Positions 8,974 through 19,845 of a stretch of 64,000 bases of DNA are shown one piece after another. Each line of letters opens with the position of its first letter. Position 1 is the stretch's first letter. Under the pieces are notes generated by a model that saw only the letters and a program-made list of their open reading frames with translations, had not been told where the DNA came from and searched no databases. The DNA is taken from assembly GCF_003149675.1 (NCBI RefSeq), contig NZ_LWMS01000010.1, forward strand, positions 143,958-207,957, read 5' to 3'. Position numbers and translations under genes: made by a program. This DNA comes from Methanosphaera cuniculi (GTDB lineage: Archaea; Methanobacteriota; Methanobacteria; Methanobacteriales; Methanobacteriaceae).

Positions 8974-10128
8974 ATGAAATATCGGGAACTCGGAAAAACT
9001 GGGATTAAAGCATCAATTCTAGGATTTGGAGCTATGCGTCTTCCATTACTTGATGAAAATCCAGAACATGTTGATATAAAACAAACAACACAAATGCTAG
9101 AATATAGTATTGAACATGGAATTAACATGTTTGACACGGCATTAGTATATCATACAACAGATCGCAAAAAGCCGGGAGTAAGTGAGACCATTCTTGGTGA
9201 CATTTTAAGTAGTGGGTTCTCAGATAAACTTCATATATCGACAAAGATGCCCTCATGGGAAATGAAATCATGGGAATATGTTGATAGAACATTAGATTTA
9301 CAATTAGAACGTCTTAATTTAGACCAAATAGATTTATTCTTTGTACATTCTATCAAGGATTCCTATTATAATGAAATCAAAGAAGCTGGACTCTATGAAT
9401 TTGTAGATAGAATCTTAAGTGATGGTCGTATAAAACATGTATGTTTTTCAACACATGGTTCATATGATCTTTTATGTCAAATACTAGATGATTATGATAA
9501 GTGGGAGTGTGCATTAACACAACTTAATTATCTAGATGATGATGAAAATCCAGGACTACGTGGTGTTAAGAAATTAGATAAACTTGGTCTTGGAACAATG
9601 ATTATGGAACCTCTTCGTGGAGGAAAACTTGCAACTAATCAGCCCCCAACAGTTAAAAAAATATTTGATAAATCTGAAAAACAGTTGAAATCAATACAAT
9701 GGGCTTTCAATTATCTTTGGGATAAAAAAGAAGTTGATTGCATACTAAGTGGAATGTCGACATTAGATCAGGTACAAGAAAATATAGCATTAGTAGATAA
9801 TGCTGAAATTGGAATGTTATCAGATCAAGATCGAGAAATTCTTAAAGAGGTAAAAAGTGAATATGATCACTTAAATAGTATACCATGTACAGGATGTAAT
9901 TATTGTATGCCATGTCCATCTGGTGTTAATATTCCTAAATGTATACGAGAATATAATATGGATAAGCTAGGTGATAGTTGTGTTGATTCAGTACAATATC
10001 GTTTCCATATGCATGAAGATAGACAAGCTCATAATTGCACAATGTGTGGTGAATGTTTAAGTGTTTGTCCACAAAATATCAATATTCCAGAAAAATTAAA
10101 GCTCATTAACAAACATTTTGGAGCTTAA
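8974..10128 (+). CDS. Aldo/keto reductase with C-terminal 2[4Fe-4S] ferredoxin domain
   Basis: 384 residues. The N-terminal TIM-barrel reductase domain begins MKYRELGKTGIKASILGFGA, with the catalytic-type FDTALVYH and LDQIDLFFVHSIKD segments. The last 90 residues hold two cysteine clusters, CTGCNYCMPCPSGVNIP and CTMCGECLSVCPQNINIP, a bacterial-ferredoxin-like tail typical of Fe-S linked aldo/keto reductases in anaerobes. Electrons probably pass between ferredoxin and a carbonyl or NAD(P)H; the substrate is unknown. The gene appears leaderless. The DUF4325-like gene follows about 20 nt after its stop, so the pair is probably one operon with the terminator at 10395. Confidence 0.9.
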   Translation: MKYRELGKTGIKASILGFGAMRLPLLDENPEHVDIKQTTQMLEYSIEHGINMFDTALVYHTTDRKKPGVSETILGDILSSGFSDKLHISTKMPSWEMKSWEYVDRTLDLQLERLNLDQIDLFFVHSIKDSYYNEIKEAGLYEFVDRILSDGRIKHVCFSTHGSYDLLCQILDDYDKWECALTQLNYLDDDENPGLRGVKKLDKLGLGTMIMEPLRGGKLATNQPPTVKKIFDKSEKQLKSIQWAFNYLWDKKEVDCILSGMSTLDQVQENIALVDNAEIGMLSDQDREILKEVKSEYDHLNSIPCTGCNYCMPCPSGVNIPKCIREYNMDKLGDSCVDSVQYRFHMHEDRQAHNCTMCGECLSVCPQNINIPEKLKLINKHFGA

Positions 10129-10151
10129 ATGATATTATGACGAGGGAAATA

Positions 10152-10397
10152 ATGGTAGTTAATTTAATTCCTCGTGTTCTAACACTTGAAATAACCGTAG
10201 TGGAATTATTTAATGAAATAAATAAAACATTTGACAATGATATAATTGTTAATTTTGAAGGCATTGAATGTATGAATGTTAGTTTTGCACAAAAATATAA
10301 TGTGTATAAACGTAAAAGTCCGAAGAATATTACGGAAATAAACTTACATGAATTTGCCCCATTAATGAGTGTATCAGCAAATTTATTTGAATATTAA
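10152..10397 (+). CDS. STAS-like DUF4325-type small protein
   Basis: 81 residues from the ATG at 10152, chosen because GAGGG sits five bases upstream; an in-frame ATG at 10137 is the alternative. The core DIIVNFEGIECMNVSFAQKY matches the DUF4325 pattern of a hydrophobic strand, a [VN]-F-x-G motif and a Ser-Phe-Ala helix start. DUF4325 proteins are STAS-like and usually act with a histidine-kinase-like ATPase or a nucleic-acid-binding partner. No such partner is adjacent; the only co-oriented neighbour is the Fe-S aldo/keto reductase. The family call rests on pattern matching by eye. Confidence 0.6.
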   Translation: MVVNLIPRVLTLEITVVELFNEINKTFDNDIIVNFEGIECMNVSFAQKYNVYKRKSPKNITEINLHEFAPLMSVSANLFEY

Positions 10398-10452
10398 AGT
10401 AAGATAAAAAAAAAGATATGATAAATTATTCTTACTTTAATTTTCATTTTTT
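10395..10452 (+). terminator. Terminator hairpin after the DUF4325-like gene
   Basis: TAAAGTAAGA (10395-10404, containing the stop codon) is perfectly complementary to TCTTACTTTA (10430-10439), and T-rich sequence follows. It ends the aldo/keto reductase-DUF4325 unit. Confidence 0.55.
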
Positions 10453-10973
10453 AAAAAATATTAATATCAAAAGGATGTTCCCTTGAAAAAAAACTATAAA
10501 AAAAAATTAGTGAATAGAAAAAACATAAACTCCTTAAATGTGAAATAATAAAAAAAAACATGACCACCTATATTAAAATAAAAATTAACAACCCTAATTA
10601 CTCTTTTTCATTATAAACTCTTTTAAATTTTGTATATAAAATTAAAATATTTTCTATTTTTATTTATTTTATAAAGTACCATATTAATTTAGAATTTTTA
10701 TATGAAAAATATTAGAATTTCTATATTATTATATCCTTATTCATTTAATAGAAGTCTTAATTTATTAAGATGTATTTCTATTTTATATTCTATTTACTTA
10801 TACTTAAATTATATTTTTAGGATTTTTCACTGTTTAATACTACTTTTTAGTATGTTAACATATATATGTGATTTTAAAATTTATCATAAATAAATAAGTA
10901 GATATAAATAATAATATTTTGTTACAATAAAAATTATAATTATTAAAACAAACATGAAAAATAAAAACTATAC
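10440..10973. other. AT-rich spacer before uvrB
   Basis: Very AT-rich, with a short imperfect hairpin near 10470-10486 (AGG...CCT). A 63-codon frame at 10702 has no ribosome-binding site and Ile/Tyr/Leu-heavy low-complexity content, and is not accepted as a gene. Nothing else is supported. Confidence 0.4.
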
Positions 10974-10981
10974 TTTTAAAA
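10974..10981 (+). promoter_or_regulatory. TATA box of uvrB (leaderless promoter)
   Basis: TTTTAAAA is centred about 29 nt before the uvrB ATG at 11007; no ribosome-binding site precedes the start. A nearer TATATATATA tract at 10991-11000 is too close to be the TFIIB/TBP site for this start. Confidence 0.4.
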
Positions 10982-11006
10982 ACATGAGATTATATATATA
11001 ATATAC

Positions 11007-12959
11007 ATGTCTCAATTTAATTTACAATCAACATACAAACCTTTAGGAGATCAACCTAAAGCAATAAATTCAATTGTAAACAACTTCCAAAATGGAATAA
11101 AAGAACAAACACTAGAAGGAGTAACAGGATCAGGGAAAACCTTCACAATGGCAAATGTAATAGAACAACTAAACAAACCAACACTCGTCATGTCACACAA
11201 CAAAACACTAGCAGCACAACTATATGAGGAATTTAAGGAATTCTTCCCAGATAATGCGGTTGAATACTTTGTAAGTTACTTTGACTACTACCAACCAGAA
11301 GCATACGTAGCACAAACAGACACATTTATAGACAAAGAATCCACAGTAAATGAAGAAATAGACAGACTAAGACACTCAACAACACAATCACTACTAACAC
11401 GTGATGATGTAATTGTTGTATCAAGTGTATCATGTATCTATGGTATAGGATCACCAGAAGATTACCTAGAATTTACATTAACATTAGAAAAAGGTGAAAT
11501 AACTACACGTGATGCAATACTAAAATCACTAGTAGATATGCAATATCAACGAAACAACACAGCACTTGAACGTGGAAACTTCAGAGTAAATGGAGATGTA
11601 ATTGAAATCTTCCCAATAAATGCAAATTATGCAATAAGAATAGAATTATGGGGAGATGAAGTAGATGTAATATACAAAATAGACCCCCTTAAATCAAGCA
11701 TAATTGAAGAAGTACAAAAAATCATAATATTTCCAGCAAAACACTTTGTAATATCACAACAAAAACAAGATGTAGCAATAAAAAACATACTCGAAGAACT
11801 AGATGATCGCTTAAACACACTAAAAGCTGCTGGAAAACTACTTGAAGCACAACGACTTGAACAAAGAACCAAATATGACATGGAAATGATAAAAGAAATA
11901 GGTTACTGTACAGGAATTGAAAACTATTCAATGCACATGAATGGACGTAAGTGGGGTGAAACACCATTTTCACTTCTTGGATACTTCCCAGAGGATTATC
12001 TTACAATAATTGATGAATCACATGCAACAATACCACAAATTAGGGGAATGTATGCAGGTGATAATGCACGTAAAACAAACCTGGTAGATTATGGCTTCAG
12101 ATTACCAAGTGCTAAAGAACACAGACCTCTTAAATTTGATGAATTCATGCGACTTCAAAACCAAATACTATATGTATCAGCAACACCAGCAGCATTTGAA
12201 TTAGGACGAAGCAAAAACAAGGTTGAACAAATCATCAGACCAACAGGACTAGTTGATCCAAAACCAATAATAAGACCAGTGAAAAACCAGGTAGATGACT
12301 TACTTGGTGAAATAAAAATAAGAGCCAATCGTGATGAACGAGTTCTTATAACATCACTTACCAAGAAAATGGCAGAAGATCTAACAGACTACTATATCAA
12401 AATGGGAATAAGAACACGCTACTTACATTCTGAAATTACAACACTTGAACGTACAGAAATTATAGATGAACTTAGACGTGGAGAATTTGATTGTCTAGTA
12501 GGAGTAAACCTGCTTCGTGAAGGACTTGACATACCTGAAGTATCTCTTGTTGGAATACTTGATGCTGATAAAGAAGGATTTCTAAGATCACAAACATCTC
12601 TAATTCAAACCATAGGACGAGCATCAAGAAATGTTAATGGAGAAGTAATACTATATGCTGATAATCTTACAGATTCCATAGTAAATGCTGTAAATATCAC
12701 AAAAAGAAGACGAAAAATACAAATGAAATACAACAAAGACCATAATATTACACCAAAAAGTGTAGTACGAAAACTTAAAATAAAAGACAGAAAAGATCAA
12801 ATAGTAGATGAAATTAAAGACTTCGATAATGTAACAACTGACGAAATAGAATTAATCATAAAAGACTTAGAAGACATGATGCAAAAAGCAGCAGCAGATC
12901 TAGACTTTGAAAAAGCTGCAAAATTACGAGATGAAATTAAAAAATTAAAAGAGGAATAA
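11007..12959 (+). CDS. uvrB: Excinuclease ABC subunit B
   Basis: 650 residues, close to bacterial UvrB. Features in order: [11 protein letters not shown]; Walker [15 protein letters not shown] (about residue 38); the beta-hairpin region [22 protein letters not shown]-type motif TIIDESH; the helicase motif [20 protein letters not shown] and QTIGRASRN; and a C-terminal UVR motif that should bind UvrC. It verifies lesions handed over by UvrA and prepares the DNA for UvrC incision. uvrA follows four bases downstream. uvrC is not in the window. In archaea the Uvr system is patchy and generally regarded as bacterial in origin. Confidence 0.97.
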   Translation: MSQFNLQSTYKPLGDQPKAINSIVNNFQNGIKEQTLEGVTGSGKTFTMANVIEQLNKPTLVMSHNKTLAAQLYEEFKEFFPDNAVEYFVSYFDYYQPEAYVAQTDTFIDKESTVNEEIDRLRHSTTQSLLTRDDVIVVSSVSCIYGIGSPEDYLEFTLTLEKGEITTRDAILKSLVDMQYQRNNTALERGNFRVNGDVIEIFPINANYAIRIELWGDEVDVIYKIDPLKSSIIEEVQKIIIFPAKHFVISQQKQDVAIKNILEELDDRLNTLKAAGKLLEAQRLEQRTKYDMEMIKEIGYCTGIENYSMHMNGRKWGETPFSLLGYFPEDYLTIIDESHATIPQIRGMYAGDNARKTNLVDYGFRLPSAKEHRPLKFDEFMRLQNQILYVSATPAAFELGRSKNKVEQIIRPTGLVDPKPIIRPVKNQVDDLLGEIKIRANRDERVLITSLTKKMAEDLTDYYIKMGIRTRYLHSEITTLERTEIIDELRRGEFDCLVGVNLLREGLDIPEVSLVGILDADKEGFLRSQTSLIQTIGRASRNVNGEVILYADNLTDSIVNAVNITKRRRKIQMKYNKDHNITPKSVVRKLKIKDRKDQIVDEIKDFDNVTTDEIELIIKDLEDMMQKAAADLDFEKAAKLRDEIKKLKEE

Positions 12960-12963
12960 GCTT

Positions 12964-15837
12964 ATGCAGACAGAAGAAAATATAAGAAAACAAGCTATAG
13001 CAGATCGTAAAATAATCATAAAAGGGGCACGAGAACACAACTTAAAAAATATAGATGTAACAATACCACGTGATGAATTCATAGTAATAACTGGACTAAG
13101 TGGATCTGGTAAATCATCACTAGCATTTGACACCATATACTCAGAAGGACAAAGAAGATATATGGAATCACTCACCTCCTATGCAAGACAATTTTTAGGA
13201 CAAATGGAAAAACCAGAAGTAGACTACATAGAAGGACTATCTCCTGCTATATCAATTGACCAGAAAACAACAAGACTAAATCCCAGATCAACAGTAGGAA
13301 CAATTACAGAAATATATGACTACCTAAGATTACTATATGCAAGAATAGGAATAGCACACTGTCATAACTGTGGTCAGGAAATATCACAACAAACACCAGG
13401 ACAGATAGCTGAAACAATTATAGATGACTATAATGAAAAAAGAATCTATCTACTAGCACCAATTATTAAAGCAAAAAAAGGAATGCATAAAAAAGTATTT
13501 GAAGAATATAAGAAAAAAGGATTTGTACGAGTACGTGTAGATGGACAAATAAGATCTCTTGATGAGGAAATTGTACTTGAAAAAAATGTTAAACATACAA
13601 TAGAACTTGTTGTTGATAGATTAAAAGTAATAAATAATGAAAACTTTAGAAAAAGACTAGTTGAATCAGTAGAAACAGGAGTAAAACTAACAGATGGACT
13701 AATTGCAGTAATAGATGCAGATGATCCTGATAATGAACATATCTATTCTGAAGAAATGGCATGTCCTGAATGTGGAGTAAGTTTTACTGAGATAAGTCCA
13801 CGTATGTTTTCATTTAACAACCCAAGAGCAGCATGTCCTGAATGTAATGGAATTGGAAGTACACTAGAAATAGATCCAGAACGAGTAATACCAGATCAAA
13901 GCTTAAGTATACGCCAAGGAGCAATCAAACCATGGAGTAACTCAAAAGACACAGAACGATATTACAATAAGATACTTGAAGCACTCGCAGAACATTATGA
14001 TTTTAGTCTTGATGTTCCATATCATGATCTTCCTGAAAAAATACAAGACATACTAATGTATGGAACACTTGATGAAAAAATAACATTCTACTTTGAAACA
14101 CGTAGTGGAAAACAACAAAAAGTAGTAAAACCATTTGAAGGTGTTCTTGCAAACATGAAACAACTCTATATGGAAACACCATCAAAATACAAAAGAAAAG
14201 CACTAAAAACCTACATGGTATTTGAAGATTGTCCTCGATGTCATGGAGACAGACTAAAACCTGAAATGCTAGCTGTTACAGTAGGTGATATGAACATAGC
14301 TGATGTAACTAAATTATCACTTAGTGATTCATTAGAATTCTTTGAAAATCTAAAACTAAATGAACGACAAGAATTTATAGGTCGTGAAATACTAAAAGAA
14401 ATCAGAGAAAGACTAGAATTTCTAAATGATGTAGGACTTAGCTATTTAACATTAGCTCGTTCATCAGGAAGTCTATCAGGTGGTGAAGCTCAACGTATTC
14501 GTCTTGCAACTCAGATTGGTAGTAGACTTATTGGTGTATTATATGTTCTTGATGAACCAAGTATAGGATTACATCAACGTGATAATATGAAACTTATTCA
14601 TACTCTAAAACAATTACGTGATCTTGGAAATACATTAATTGTTGTAGAACATGATGAGGAAACAATACTTGAAGCTGATAATGTATTAGATATTGGACCT
14701 GGAGCAGGAGATAATGGAGGACTTCTTATAGCTCAGGGAACACCTGAGGAAATTCGTGAAAATAAAAACTCAATAACAGGAGACTACCTATCTGGTCGTA
14801 AAAAAATAGAAGTACCAAAAACCAGACACCAAGGTAATGGTAAAACAATTAAAGTTATAAATGCATATGAAAATAATCTAAAAAATATAAATGTTGAATT
14901 TCCACTTGGAAAATTTATCTGTGTAACAGGAGTATCAGGATCAGGTAAAAGTACACTTGTAAATGAAACATTATATCATGGAATATATGAAGCAAAAACT
15001 CGAAAACACAAATTTAAAGTAGGAAAACATGATCGTATTGAGGGAATTGATAATATTGATAAAACAATAGTAATAGATCAATCACCAATAGGACGAACAC
15101 CAAGATCAAATCCTGCTACATACATAGGACTTTTCACATATATTCGTGACTTATTTGCACAAACTCCAGAAGCAAAACAAAGAGGATATAAACCAGGACG
15201 ATTCAGTTTCAATGTAAAAGGTGGAAGATGTGAAGCATGTAAAGGAGATGGAATTGTACAAATAGAAATGCACTTCCTATCAGATGTTTATGTTCCATGT
15301 GAAGTATGTGGAGGAAAAAGATACAATCAAGATACACTTAATATCAGATACAAAGGAAAAAACATAAATGATATTTTAGAGATGACTGCAGATGAAGCAT
15401 TAGAATTCTTCGAAAACATACCAAAAATAAAAAGAAAACTTCAAACTCTAGTAGATGTAGGACTTGGATATGTGAAACTAGGACAACCTGCAACAACCCT
15501 ATCAGGTGGAGAAGCACAACGTGTAAAACTTGCAAAAGAACTAAGTAAACCAAGTACCAATAACACAATGATAATACTTGATGAACCAACAACAGGACTT
15601 CACTTTGAAGATATAAACAAACTACTAAAAGTACTACAAAAACTAAGAGATCAAGGAAATACACTTGTTGTGATAGAACATAACCTTGATGTTATAAAAA
15701 CAGCAGATTATATCATTGACCTTGGACCTGAAGGAGGAGTAGATGGAGGAGAAATCATAGCAACAGGAACACCTGAAGAAATTGCAGAAAGTGGAACATA
15801 CACAGGTAAGTATCTTAAAGCAATGCTTGAAAAATAA
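12964..15837 (+). CDS. uvrA: Excinuclease ABC subunit A
   Basis: 957 residues with both ABC ATPase modules: Walker [21 protein letters not shown] near the N-terminus and [18 protein letters not shown] in the second half. Signatures [16 protein letters not shown] and [18 protein letters not shown], and Walker B regions [13 protein letters not shown] and [13 protein letters not shown], are intact. The zinc modules are visible as CPECGVSF...CPEC and CEACKGDG...CEVCGG. UvrA scans DNA for damage with UvrB. Start ATG at 12964, just after the uvrB stop, with GAGGAATAAGCTT overlapping the uvrB end as ribosome-binding site; translational coupling is likely. Confidence 0.97.
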   Translation: MQTEENIRKQAIADRKIIIKGAREHNLKNIDVTIPRDEFIVITGLSGSGKSSLAFDTIYSEGQRRYMESLTSYARQFLGQMEKPEVDYIEGLSPAISIDQKTTRLNPRSTVGTITEIYDYLRLLYARIGIAHCHNCGQEISQQTPGQIAETIIDDYNEKRIYLLAPIIKAKKGMHKKVFEEYKKKGFVRVRVDGQIRSLDEEIVLEKNVKHTIELVVDRLKVINNENFRKRLVESVETGVKLTDGLIAVIDADDPDNEHIYSEEMACPECGVSFTEISPRMFSFNNPRAACPECNGIGSTLEIDPERVIPDQSLSIRQGAIKPWSNSKDTERYYNKILEALAEHYDFSLDVPYHDLPEKIQDILMYGTLDEKITFYFETRSGKQQKVVKPFEGVLANMKQLYMETPSKYKRKALKTYMVFEDCPRCHGDRLKPEMLAVTVGDMNIADVTKLSLSDSLEFFENLKLNERQEFIGREILKEIRERLEFLNDVGLSYLTLARSSGSLSGGEAQRIRLATQIGSRLIGVLYVLDEPSIGLHQRDNMKLIHTLKQLRDLGNTLIVVEHDEETILEADNVLDIGPGAGDNGGLLIAQGTPEEIRENKNSITGDYLSGRKKIEVPKTRHQGNGKTIKVINAYENNLKNINVEFPLGKFICVTGVSGSGKSTLVNETLYHGIYEAKTRKHKFKVGKHDRIEGIDNIDKTIVIDQSPIGRTPRSNPATYIGLFTYIRDLFAQTPEAKQRGYKPGRFSFNVKGGRCEACKGDGIVQIEMHFLSDVYVPCEVCGGKRYNQDTLNIRYKGKNINDILEMTADEALEFFENIPKIKRKLQTLVDVGLGYVKLGQPATTLSGGEAQRVKLAKELSKPSTNNTMIILDEPTTGLHFEDINKLLKVLQKLRDQGNTLVVIEHNLDVIKTADYIIDLGPEGGVDGGEIIATGTPEEIAESGTYTGKYLKAMLEK

Positions 15838-16193
15838 ATACTCCCCCCTTCTCCTTTTTATTTACTTTTATACTCCTATTTTCCTATAAATTAACAAAAA
15901 AAACTTTATTTTTTCATTTTTAAAAAAAAGTAATAGTAAAACTAGGTTAAATTAATAAAATCATGATCAAAAATTAAAACATTTTTGTATAGTTTAACTA
16001 AAAAAGGAAAATATTATATATTAAACTAAAATATAGTTATATGTGATTAAGAGTATTTTTTAGTAGTATATAATAAACTAAAATTTTCTTTAATTAAAGT
16101 AAAAGAAAAAGATTTAGTTTATAATAATTATACTTCAATATTGACATTAAAAAAATATATTTTAATAGTTTAACAAAAAATAAAGGAGATATT
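15838..16193. other. Intergenic region with repeated TAAACTAAA-type sites upstream of the MBL gene
   Basis: TAAACTAAA at 16075-16083 and its exact reverse complement TTTAGTTTA at 16113-16121 form an inverted repeat. A related TTAAACTAAAATAT occurs at 16021 and AGTTTAACTAAAA at 15991. They precede the metallo-beta-lactamase gene, so they may be regulator sites or part of a leader hairpin. No gene is seen. Confidence 0.35.
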
Positions 16194-16967
16194 ATGCAAT
16201 TACAATTCTTAGGAACTGGTGGTGGAAGATTTGCAACTATCAGTCAAAAACGTATGACTGGTGGTTTTCGAATTGATGACATCGATGGTAAGAATATACA
16301 TATCGACCCAGGACCTGGAGCTTTAGTAAGAAGCCATCAATATGGATTAAATCCTCGGAAAATTAATTTATTATTGGTAAGTCATTGTCATACTGATCAT
16401 TATAATGATGCTGAAGTACTAATTGAGTCAATGACACAAGGTATGACTAAAAAAGCAGGGCATGTAATTGGAAGTACGAGTGTTATATATGGTCATGAAG
16501 AACTTGGACCTTGTATATCTCAATATCATCAATCAAAACCTAAAATCTCTTGTCTTAAACCAGGTGATGAGGTAGTTGATGATAATATAAAAATTCGTGC
16601 AACTAAAACAAATCACAGTGATCCTACATGTGTTGGTTTTAACATTCAATGTGGAAACTTCAACCTTAGTTATACATCTGATACTGAATATTTCCCCGAG
16701 TTAGCAGATGAACATAAAGAGGCAGATATACTAATTGGTAATGTCATAAAAGAAGGTGAAAGAAAAATTAAGGGTCATCTTAGAACAATTGATTTTAAAC
16801 AATTAATTGAGGAAGTACAACCAAAAATAGCTATTATGACACACCTTGGTGTAAATCTGATAATGAATAACCCTTTCCAAAATACAAGAACAATAACAGA
16901 AGAAACAGGTATTAGAACTATAGCAGCAACAGATGGATTAACAATGAATCTTGACCAATACCTATAA
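16194..16967 (+). CDS. Metallo-beta-lactamase fold hydrolase (RNase Z/AHL-lactonase-like)
   Basis: 257 residues. It opens QLQFLGTGGGRFAT, resembling RNase Z-type proteins, and contains the metal-binding LLVSHCHTDHYNDAEVL (HxHxDH). Later ligands are probably KTNHSDP, SYTSDTEYF (Asp) and IMTHLGVN (His). It has no long exosite arm, so it need not be tRNase Z; it belongs to the broad COG1234/COG1235-type group. AAAGGAG precedes the start. It is transcribed alone, with possible operator repeats upstream. The substrate cannot be inferred. Confidence 0.85.
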   Translation: MQLQFLGTGGGRFATISQKRMTGGFRIDDIDGKNIHIDPGPGALVRSHQYGLNPRKINLLLVSHCHTDHYNDAEVLIESMTQGMTKKAGHVIGSTSVIYGHEELGPCISQYHQSKPKISCLKPGDEVVDDNIKIRATKTNHSDPTCVGFNIQCGNFNLSYTSDTEYFPELADEHKEADILIGNVIKEGERKIKGHLRTIDFKQLIEEVQPKIAIMTHLGVNLIMNNPFQNTRTITEETGIRTIAATDGLTMNLDQYL

Positions 16968-17108
16968 TAAATAATGTGAAAAGATTCACCTAAAGGATAA
17001 TATTTAAAACTAAAGGTAAGTTTTATGTACTTTTAAGAATATAAGTATTATTTAGTAGTAAGTTAATTTTCATTTTTTACTGCTTATTTTTTTTTTAAAT
17101 TAAAATAA

Positions 17109-17182
17109 GCCCTGATGGCTCAGCCAGGAACAGTACCTGACTCGTAATCAGGGGGTCGGGGGTTCAAATCCCCCTCGGGGCT
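17109..17182 (+). tRNA. tRNA-Thr (anticodon CGT)
   Basis: A 74-nt cloverleaf. Acceptor GCCCTGA pairs with TCGGGGC. The D stem is weak (one mismatch). The anticodon stem CCTGA/TCAGG encloses loop CTCGTAA, giving anticodon CGT at 17143-17145, which reads ACG. The variable region is GGGTC, the T arm is GGGGG/CCCCC around TTCAAAT, and the discriminator is T. CCA is not encoded. The discriminator base agrees with archaeal threonine tRNAs. The gene stands alone between the MBL gene and the convergent aroC. Confidence 0.95.
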
Positions 17183-17272
17183 TAAACTATTTTATAAGAG
17201 AATTAAAAAAATTACTTCTTTTTTTTTATTTTAAATTATTATACACTACTTTTTTTTAGAAATTTAATGAAC

Positions 17273-18373
17273 TTATTCTATTGTATCAGGATGTATGAAT
17301 CCTGCTCGTATCATATGATCTGCTATTACCATGTTACATGCAGCTTCTGCTACTGTTGTTATACGTGGACAGATACATGGGTCATGTCTTCCTTCAATTT
17401 CAATTGTTGATTCACACATTCCTTCAAGATCTACTGTGTTTTGTATTCCATTTACTGATGGTGTTGGTTTTACTGCAATTGTTAGTATTATTGGCATTCC
17501 ATTTGACATTCCACCAAGTATTCCACCAGCATTATTTGTGGTTGTTATTATATTACCATTTTTATCTAGTGTTATTGGATCATTCATCTGGCGTCCTGTT
17601 AAATTTGCTGCTTTAAAACCAATTCCTACCTCAACACCTTTTACAGCTCCTATATCCATTAATGCTTTTGCAAGATCTCCATCTAGTTTATCAAATACTG
17701 GTTGTCCTAGTCCTAGTGGTACATTATCTATTATTATTTCAACAATTCCACCTACACTGTTTCCATCTTGTTTTTGTTTTAGTATTTCATCTTCCATAAG
17801 TTGTGCAACTTCTAAATCTGCACATCTAACATTATTTTGTGTGATGTTTTGTTTTATTTCATCAATTGTGTATTTTTTTGTACTTTTTATGTTGTGTATT
17901 TGTGTTACGTGTGCTGTTGTTGTAATATTAAATTGTTCAAGTAGTTTTTTACTTACTGCTCCTCCAATTACATGTCCTATGGTTATTCGTCCACTTCCTC
18001 GTCCTCCACCATTGTAGTTGTAATTTTTAAATTTCTGATTCCAGCATAGGTCTCCATGTCCTGGTCTTGGCTTGTTTTTTAGGTTGTCATAGTTTTTACT
18101 TCTCTGATCTTGGTTTCGTATTATTGCTGTTATTGGTGTTCCATCTGTTTTTCCTTCAAATATTCCTGATAGTATTTCTACTTGATCTTTTTCATCACGT
18201 GGTGTTGTGATGTTACTTGTTCCTGGTCGTCTTTTATTTAGTTCTTCTTGTATGTCTTGTTGTGTTAATGGTAGTCCTGCTGGGCATCCATCTATTGTTG
18301 CACCTAGTGCTTTTCCATGACTTAGTCCAAATGTTGTTACTTTAAATATTTCTCCTGTTGTATTTGCACTCAT
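17273..18373 (-). CDS. aroC: Chorismate synthase
   Basis: I place the start at the ATG at 18373 ([20 protein letters not shown]) because GGAGAATTAAATAAT precedes it; an upstream in-frame ATG at 18415 has no ribosome-binding site. The 366 residues include the FMN-binding signatures [27 protein letters not shown] and GGGRGSGR, plus ENAAGIL-equivalent [16 protein letters not shown] and the C-terminal [10 protein letters not shown]. It eliminates phosphate from EPSP to form chorismate, the last shikimate step. It follows aroD and a hypothetical gene on the same strand, and all three are probably one operon. Confidence 0.96.
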   Translation of the reverse strand: MSANTTGEIFKVTTFGLSHGKALGATIDGCPAGLPLTQQDIQEELNKRRPGTSNITTPRDEKDQVEILSGIFEGKTDGTPITAIIRNQDQRSKNYDNLKNKPRPGHGDLCWNQKFKNYNYNGGGRGSGRITIGHVIGGAVSKKLLEQFNITTTAHVTQIHNIKSTKKYTIDEIKQNITQNNVRCADLEVAQLMEDEILKQKQDGNSVGGIVEIIIDNVPLGLGQPVFDKLDGDLAKALMDIGAVKGVEVGIGFKAANLTGRQMNDPITLDKNGNIITTTNNAGGILGGMSNGMPIILTIAVKPTPSVNGIQNTVDLEGMCESTIEIEGRHDPCICPRITTVAEAACNMVIADHMIRAGFIHPDTIE

Positions 18374-18488
18374 ATTATTTAATTCTCCTTTCAATTTTTT
18401 ATTTTTTTTTATCAAAAGATTATGTGTATAAAAAAGGTGGTTTGGTATTTTTTAATTAAAAATTTAATAAAAAAGTTTGTAGGGGTGG

Positions 18489-19139
18489 TTATTTATCCCT
18501 ATTTAGGTTTTTTACTGATTGTTTTATTGATTGTTCATATTGTGGTATGTGTTTTTTGATAAATTGATTTATCTTTATAATCTCAGGTTGGGTTTGTCTT
18601 TTTTTAGTTGTGTGTTTTATGTTTGTGGTTTTTATCCATTCATATATCCATTCATCTGGTATATCTTCGAGTGGATATATTGTGTTTTGGTCTTTTTTTT
18701 CTTCAATTTTCTGGGAGTTTATCATTTGATTTAGGTATTGGTTTATGAATTGTGTTAGTGTTTGGTTGTTTGTATATTTTATATTCTCATCATTATCATT
18801 ATGTGTTATTGTTATTCCATATTTTCTCTGGTAAGGTTCTAGTATTATGTTTGATAGTATGTCTTCTGGTTTATCTGTGTTTGGTGTGTATATGTGGTCT
18901 TTTGGTTTTATCTGGTTTTTTAGTGTTCTTGATGTTTTTATGCATATTTTCTGAAATAGTTTTGAGCGTATTATAGGTATTTGAGGATAGGTTTCATGGA
19001 ATGTGTCTTCTTTTTTTCGTGAGAATTTTGAGAATTTTAGGTTGTTTATGTAGATTGTATTTTGATAGAAGCTTATGTATCGTGTGTCTACTCCTATTTT
19101 ATTTAGTGTTTTTATAATTTGACGTGTTTTTGTATCCAT
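18489..19139 (-). CDS. Unrecognised protein encoded between aroD and aroC
   Basis: 216 residues, rich in Lys, Ile, Asn and Thr. It starts MDTKTRQIIKTLNKIGVDTR with AAAGGGAAAATATAT upstream as a weak ribosome-binding site. A segment LEPYQRKYGI and a C-terminal PLEDIPDEWIYEWIKTT look structured, while the last 40 residues are basic. There is no membrane segment and no motif I can name. It starts about 20 nt after the aroD stop, and the aroC start lies about 115 nt after its own stop, so co-transcription with shikimate genes is likely. A role in aromatic amino-acid synthesis or in nucleotide chemistry (PP-loop-like ATPase) is conjecture. Confidence 0.65.
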   Translation of the reverse strand: MDTKTRQIIKTLNKIGVDTRYISFYQNTIYINNLKFSKFSRKKEDTFHETYPQIPIIRSKLFQKICIKTSRTLKNQIKPKDHIYTPNTDKPEDILSNIILEPYQRKYGITITHNDNDENIKYTNNQTLTQFINQYLNQMINSQKIEEKKDQNTIYPLEDIPDEWIYEWIKTTNIKHTTKKRQTQPEIIKINQFIKKHIPQYEQSIKQSVKNLNRDK

Positions 19140-19158
19140 TATATATTTTCCCTTTTTT

Positions 19159-19845
19159 TTATGATTTTAGTTTTTTGATTATTTGTGTGGTTTGTTTTGT
19201 ATCTAGTTGTCCTGGTGCTGATGTTTCTTCTATTGATGCATATGTTATTGGTGATCCCATGATTGGTCCTATTATTCGTGTGTATGTTCCAAGTTTATCC
19301 ATTGAAATAGCTACTAAATTATCATGTTCCATCATTAATTGTAGGATTATGTATGTATCTTCAAGAGTATGTGGTTTTACTGCTATTTTTGGTATGACAC
19401 CTATATCAGATGCCTCATTTATTATGTTTTTAAGGTATTGTTTTTCTGGTGTTTTATCAAAATTATGATATGATATAATTGTCTTATTTGCAGCATCAAT
19501 TACCTGATTTCTAAGTTCAGGTTTCGTCATATATTCAATATCAGTATATTCAACTAGTGGTGCATTATCACATAGTATTTTGATACGTTCATCATCAGAT
19601 CCTTTAAAGTATCCTCCCTCATCTTCTGTACGATTTGTTAGAATAATTGGCTTGTCTGTATAATTTTGTATTTCTATTATTATATCATGTACCATAGTTG
19701 ATGTTACATTTTTTATTGTATCAACACGTAGTTCAATATAATCCACATTATCTAGATTCATTGTTTTTAGTGTTTCTAGAATTTCTTCTTTATTTTCTTT
19801 TATTATTGATCCACATACGCCTGTATTAATAGTAAAACCTTCCAT
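19159..19845 (-). CDS. aroD: 3-dehydroquinate dehydratase, type I
   Basis: 228 residues, typical of archaeal type I enzymes. The strand [13 protein letters not shown], the motif [13 protein letters not shown], the catalytic histidine in [13 protein letters not shown], and the Schiff-base lysine in [10 protein letters not shown] are all in place, ending with [18 protein letters not shown]. It dehydrates 3-dehydroquinate to 3-dehydroshikimate. It is first of the aroD-hypothetical-aroC set on the minus strand. The other shikimate genes are elsewhere. Confidence 0.96.
   Translation of the reverse strand: MEGFTINTGVCGSIIKENKEEILETLKTMNLDNVDYIELRVDTIKNVTSTMVHDIIIEIQNYTDKPIILTNRTEDEGGYFKGSDDERIKILCDNAPLVEYTDIEYMTKPELRNQVIDAANKTIISYHNFDKTPEKQYLKNIINEASDIGVIPKIAVKPHTLEDTYIILQLMMEHDNLVAISMDKLGTYTRIIGPIMGSPITYASIEETSAPGQLDTKQTTQIIKKLKS

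Noticed and set aside
10137..10151. Upstream ATG for the STAS-like gene
   Set aside because: It would place the GAGGG ribosome-binding site inside the gene; the ATG at 10152 fits better.
10702..10893. 63-codon plus-strand frame
   Set aside because: No ribosome-binding site; composition almost wholly Ile, Tyr, Leu, Ser; low-complexity AT-rich DNA, so a chance frame.
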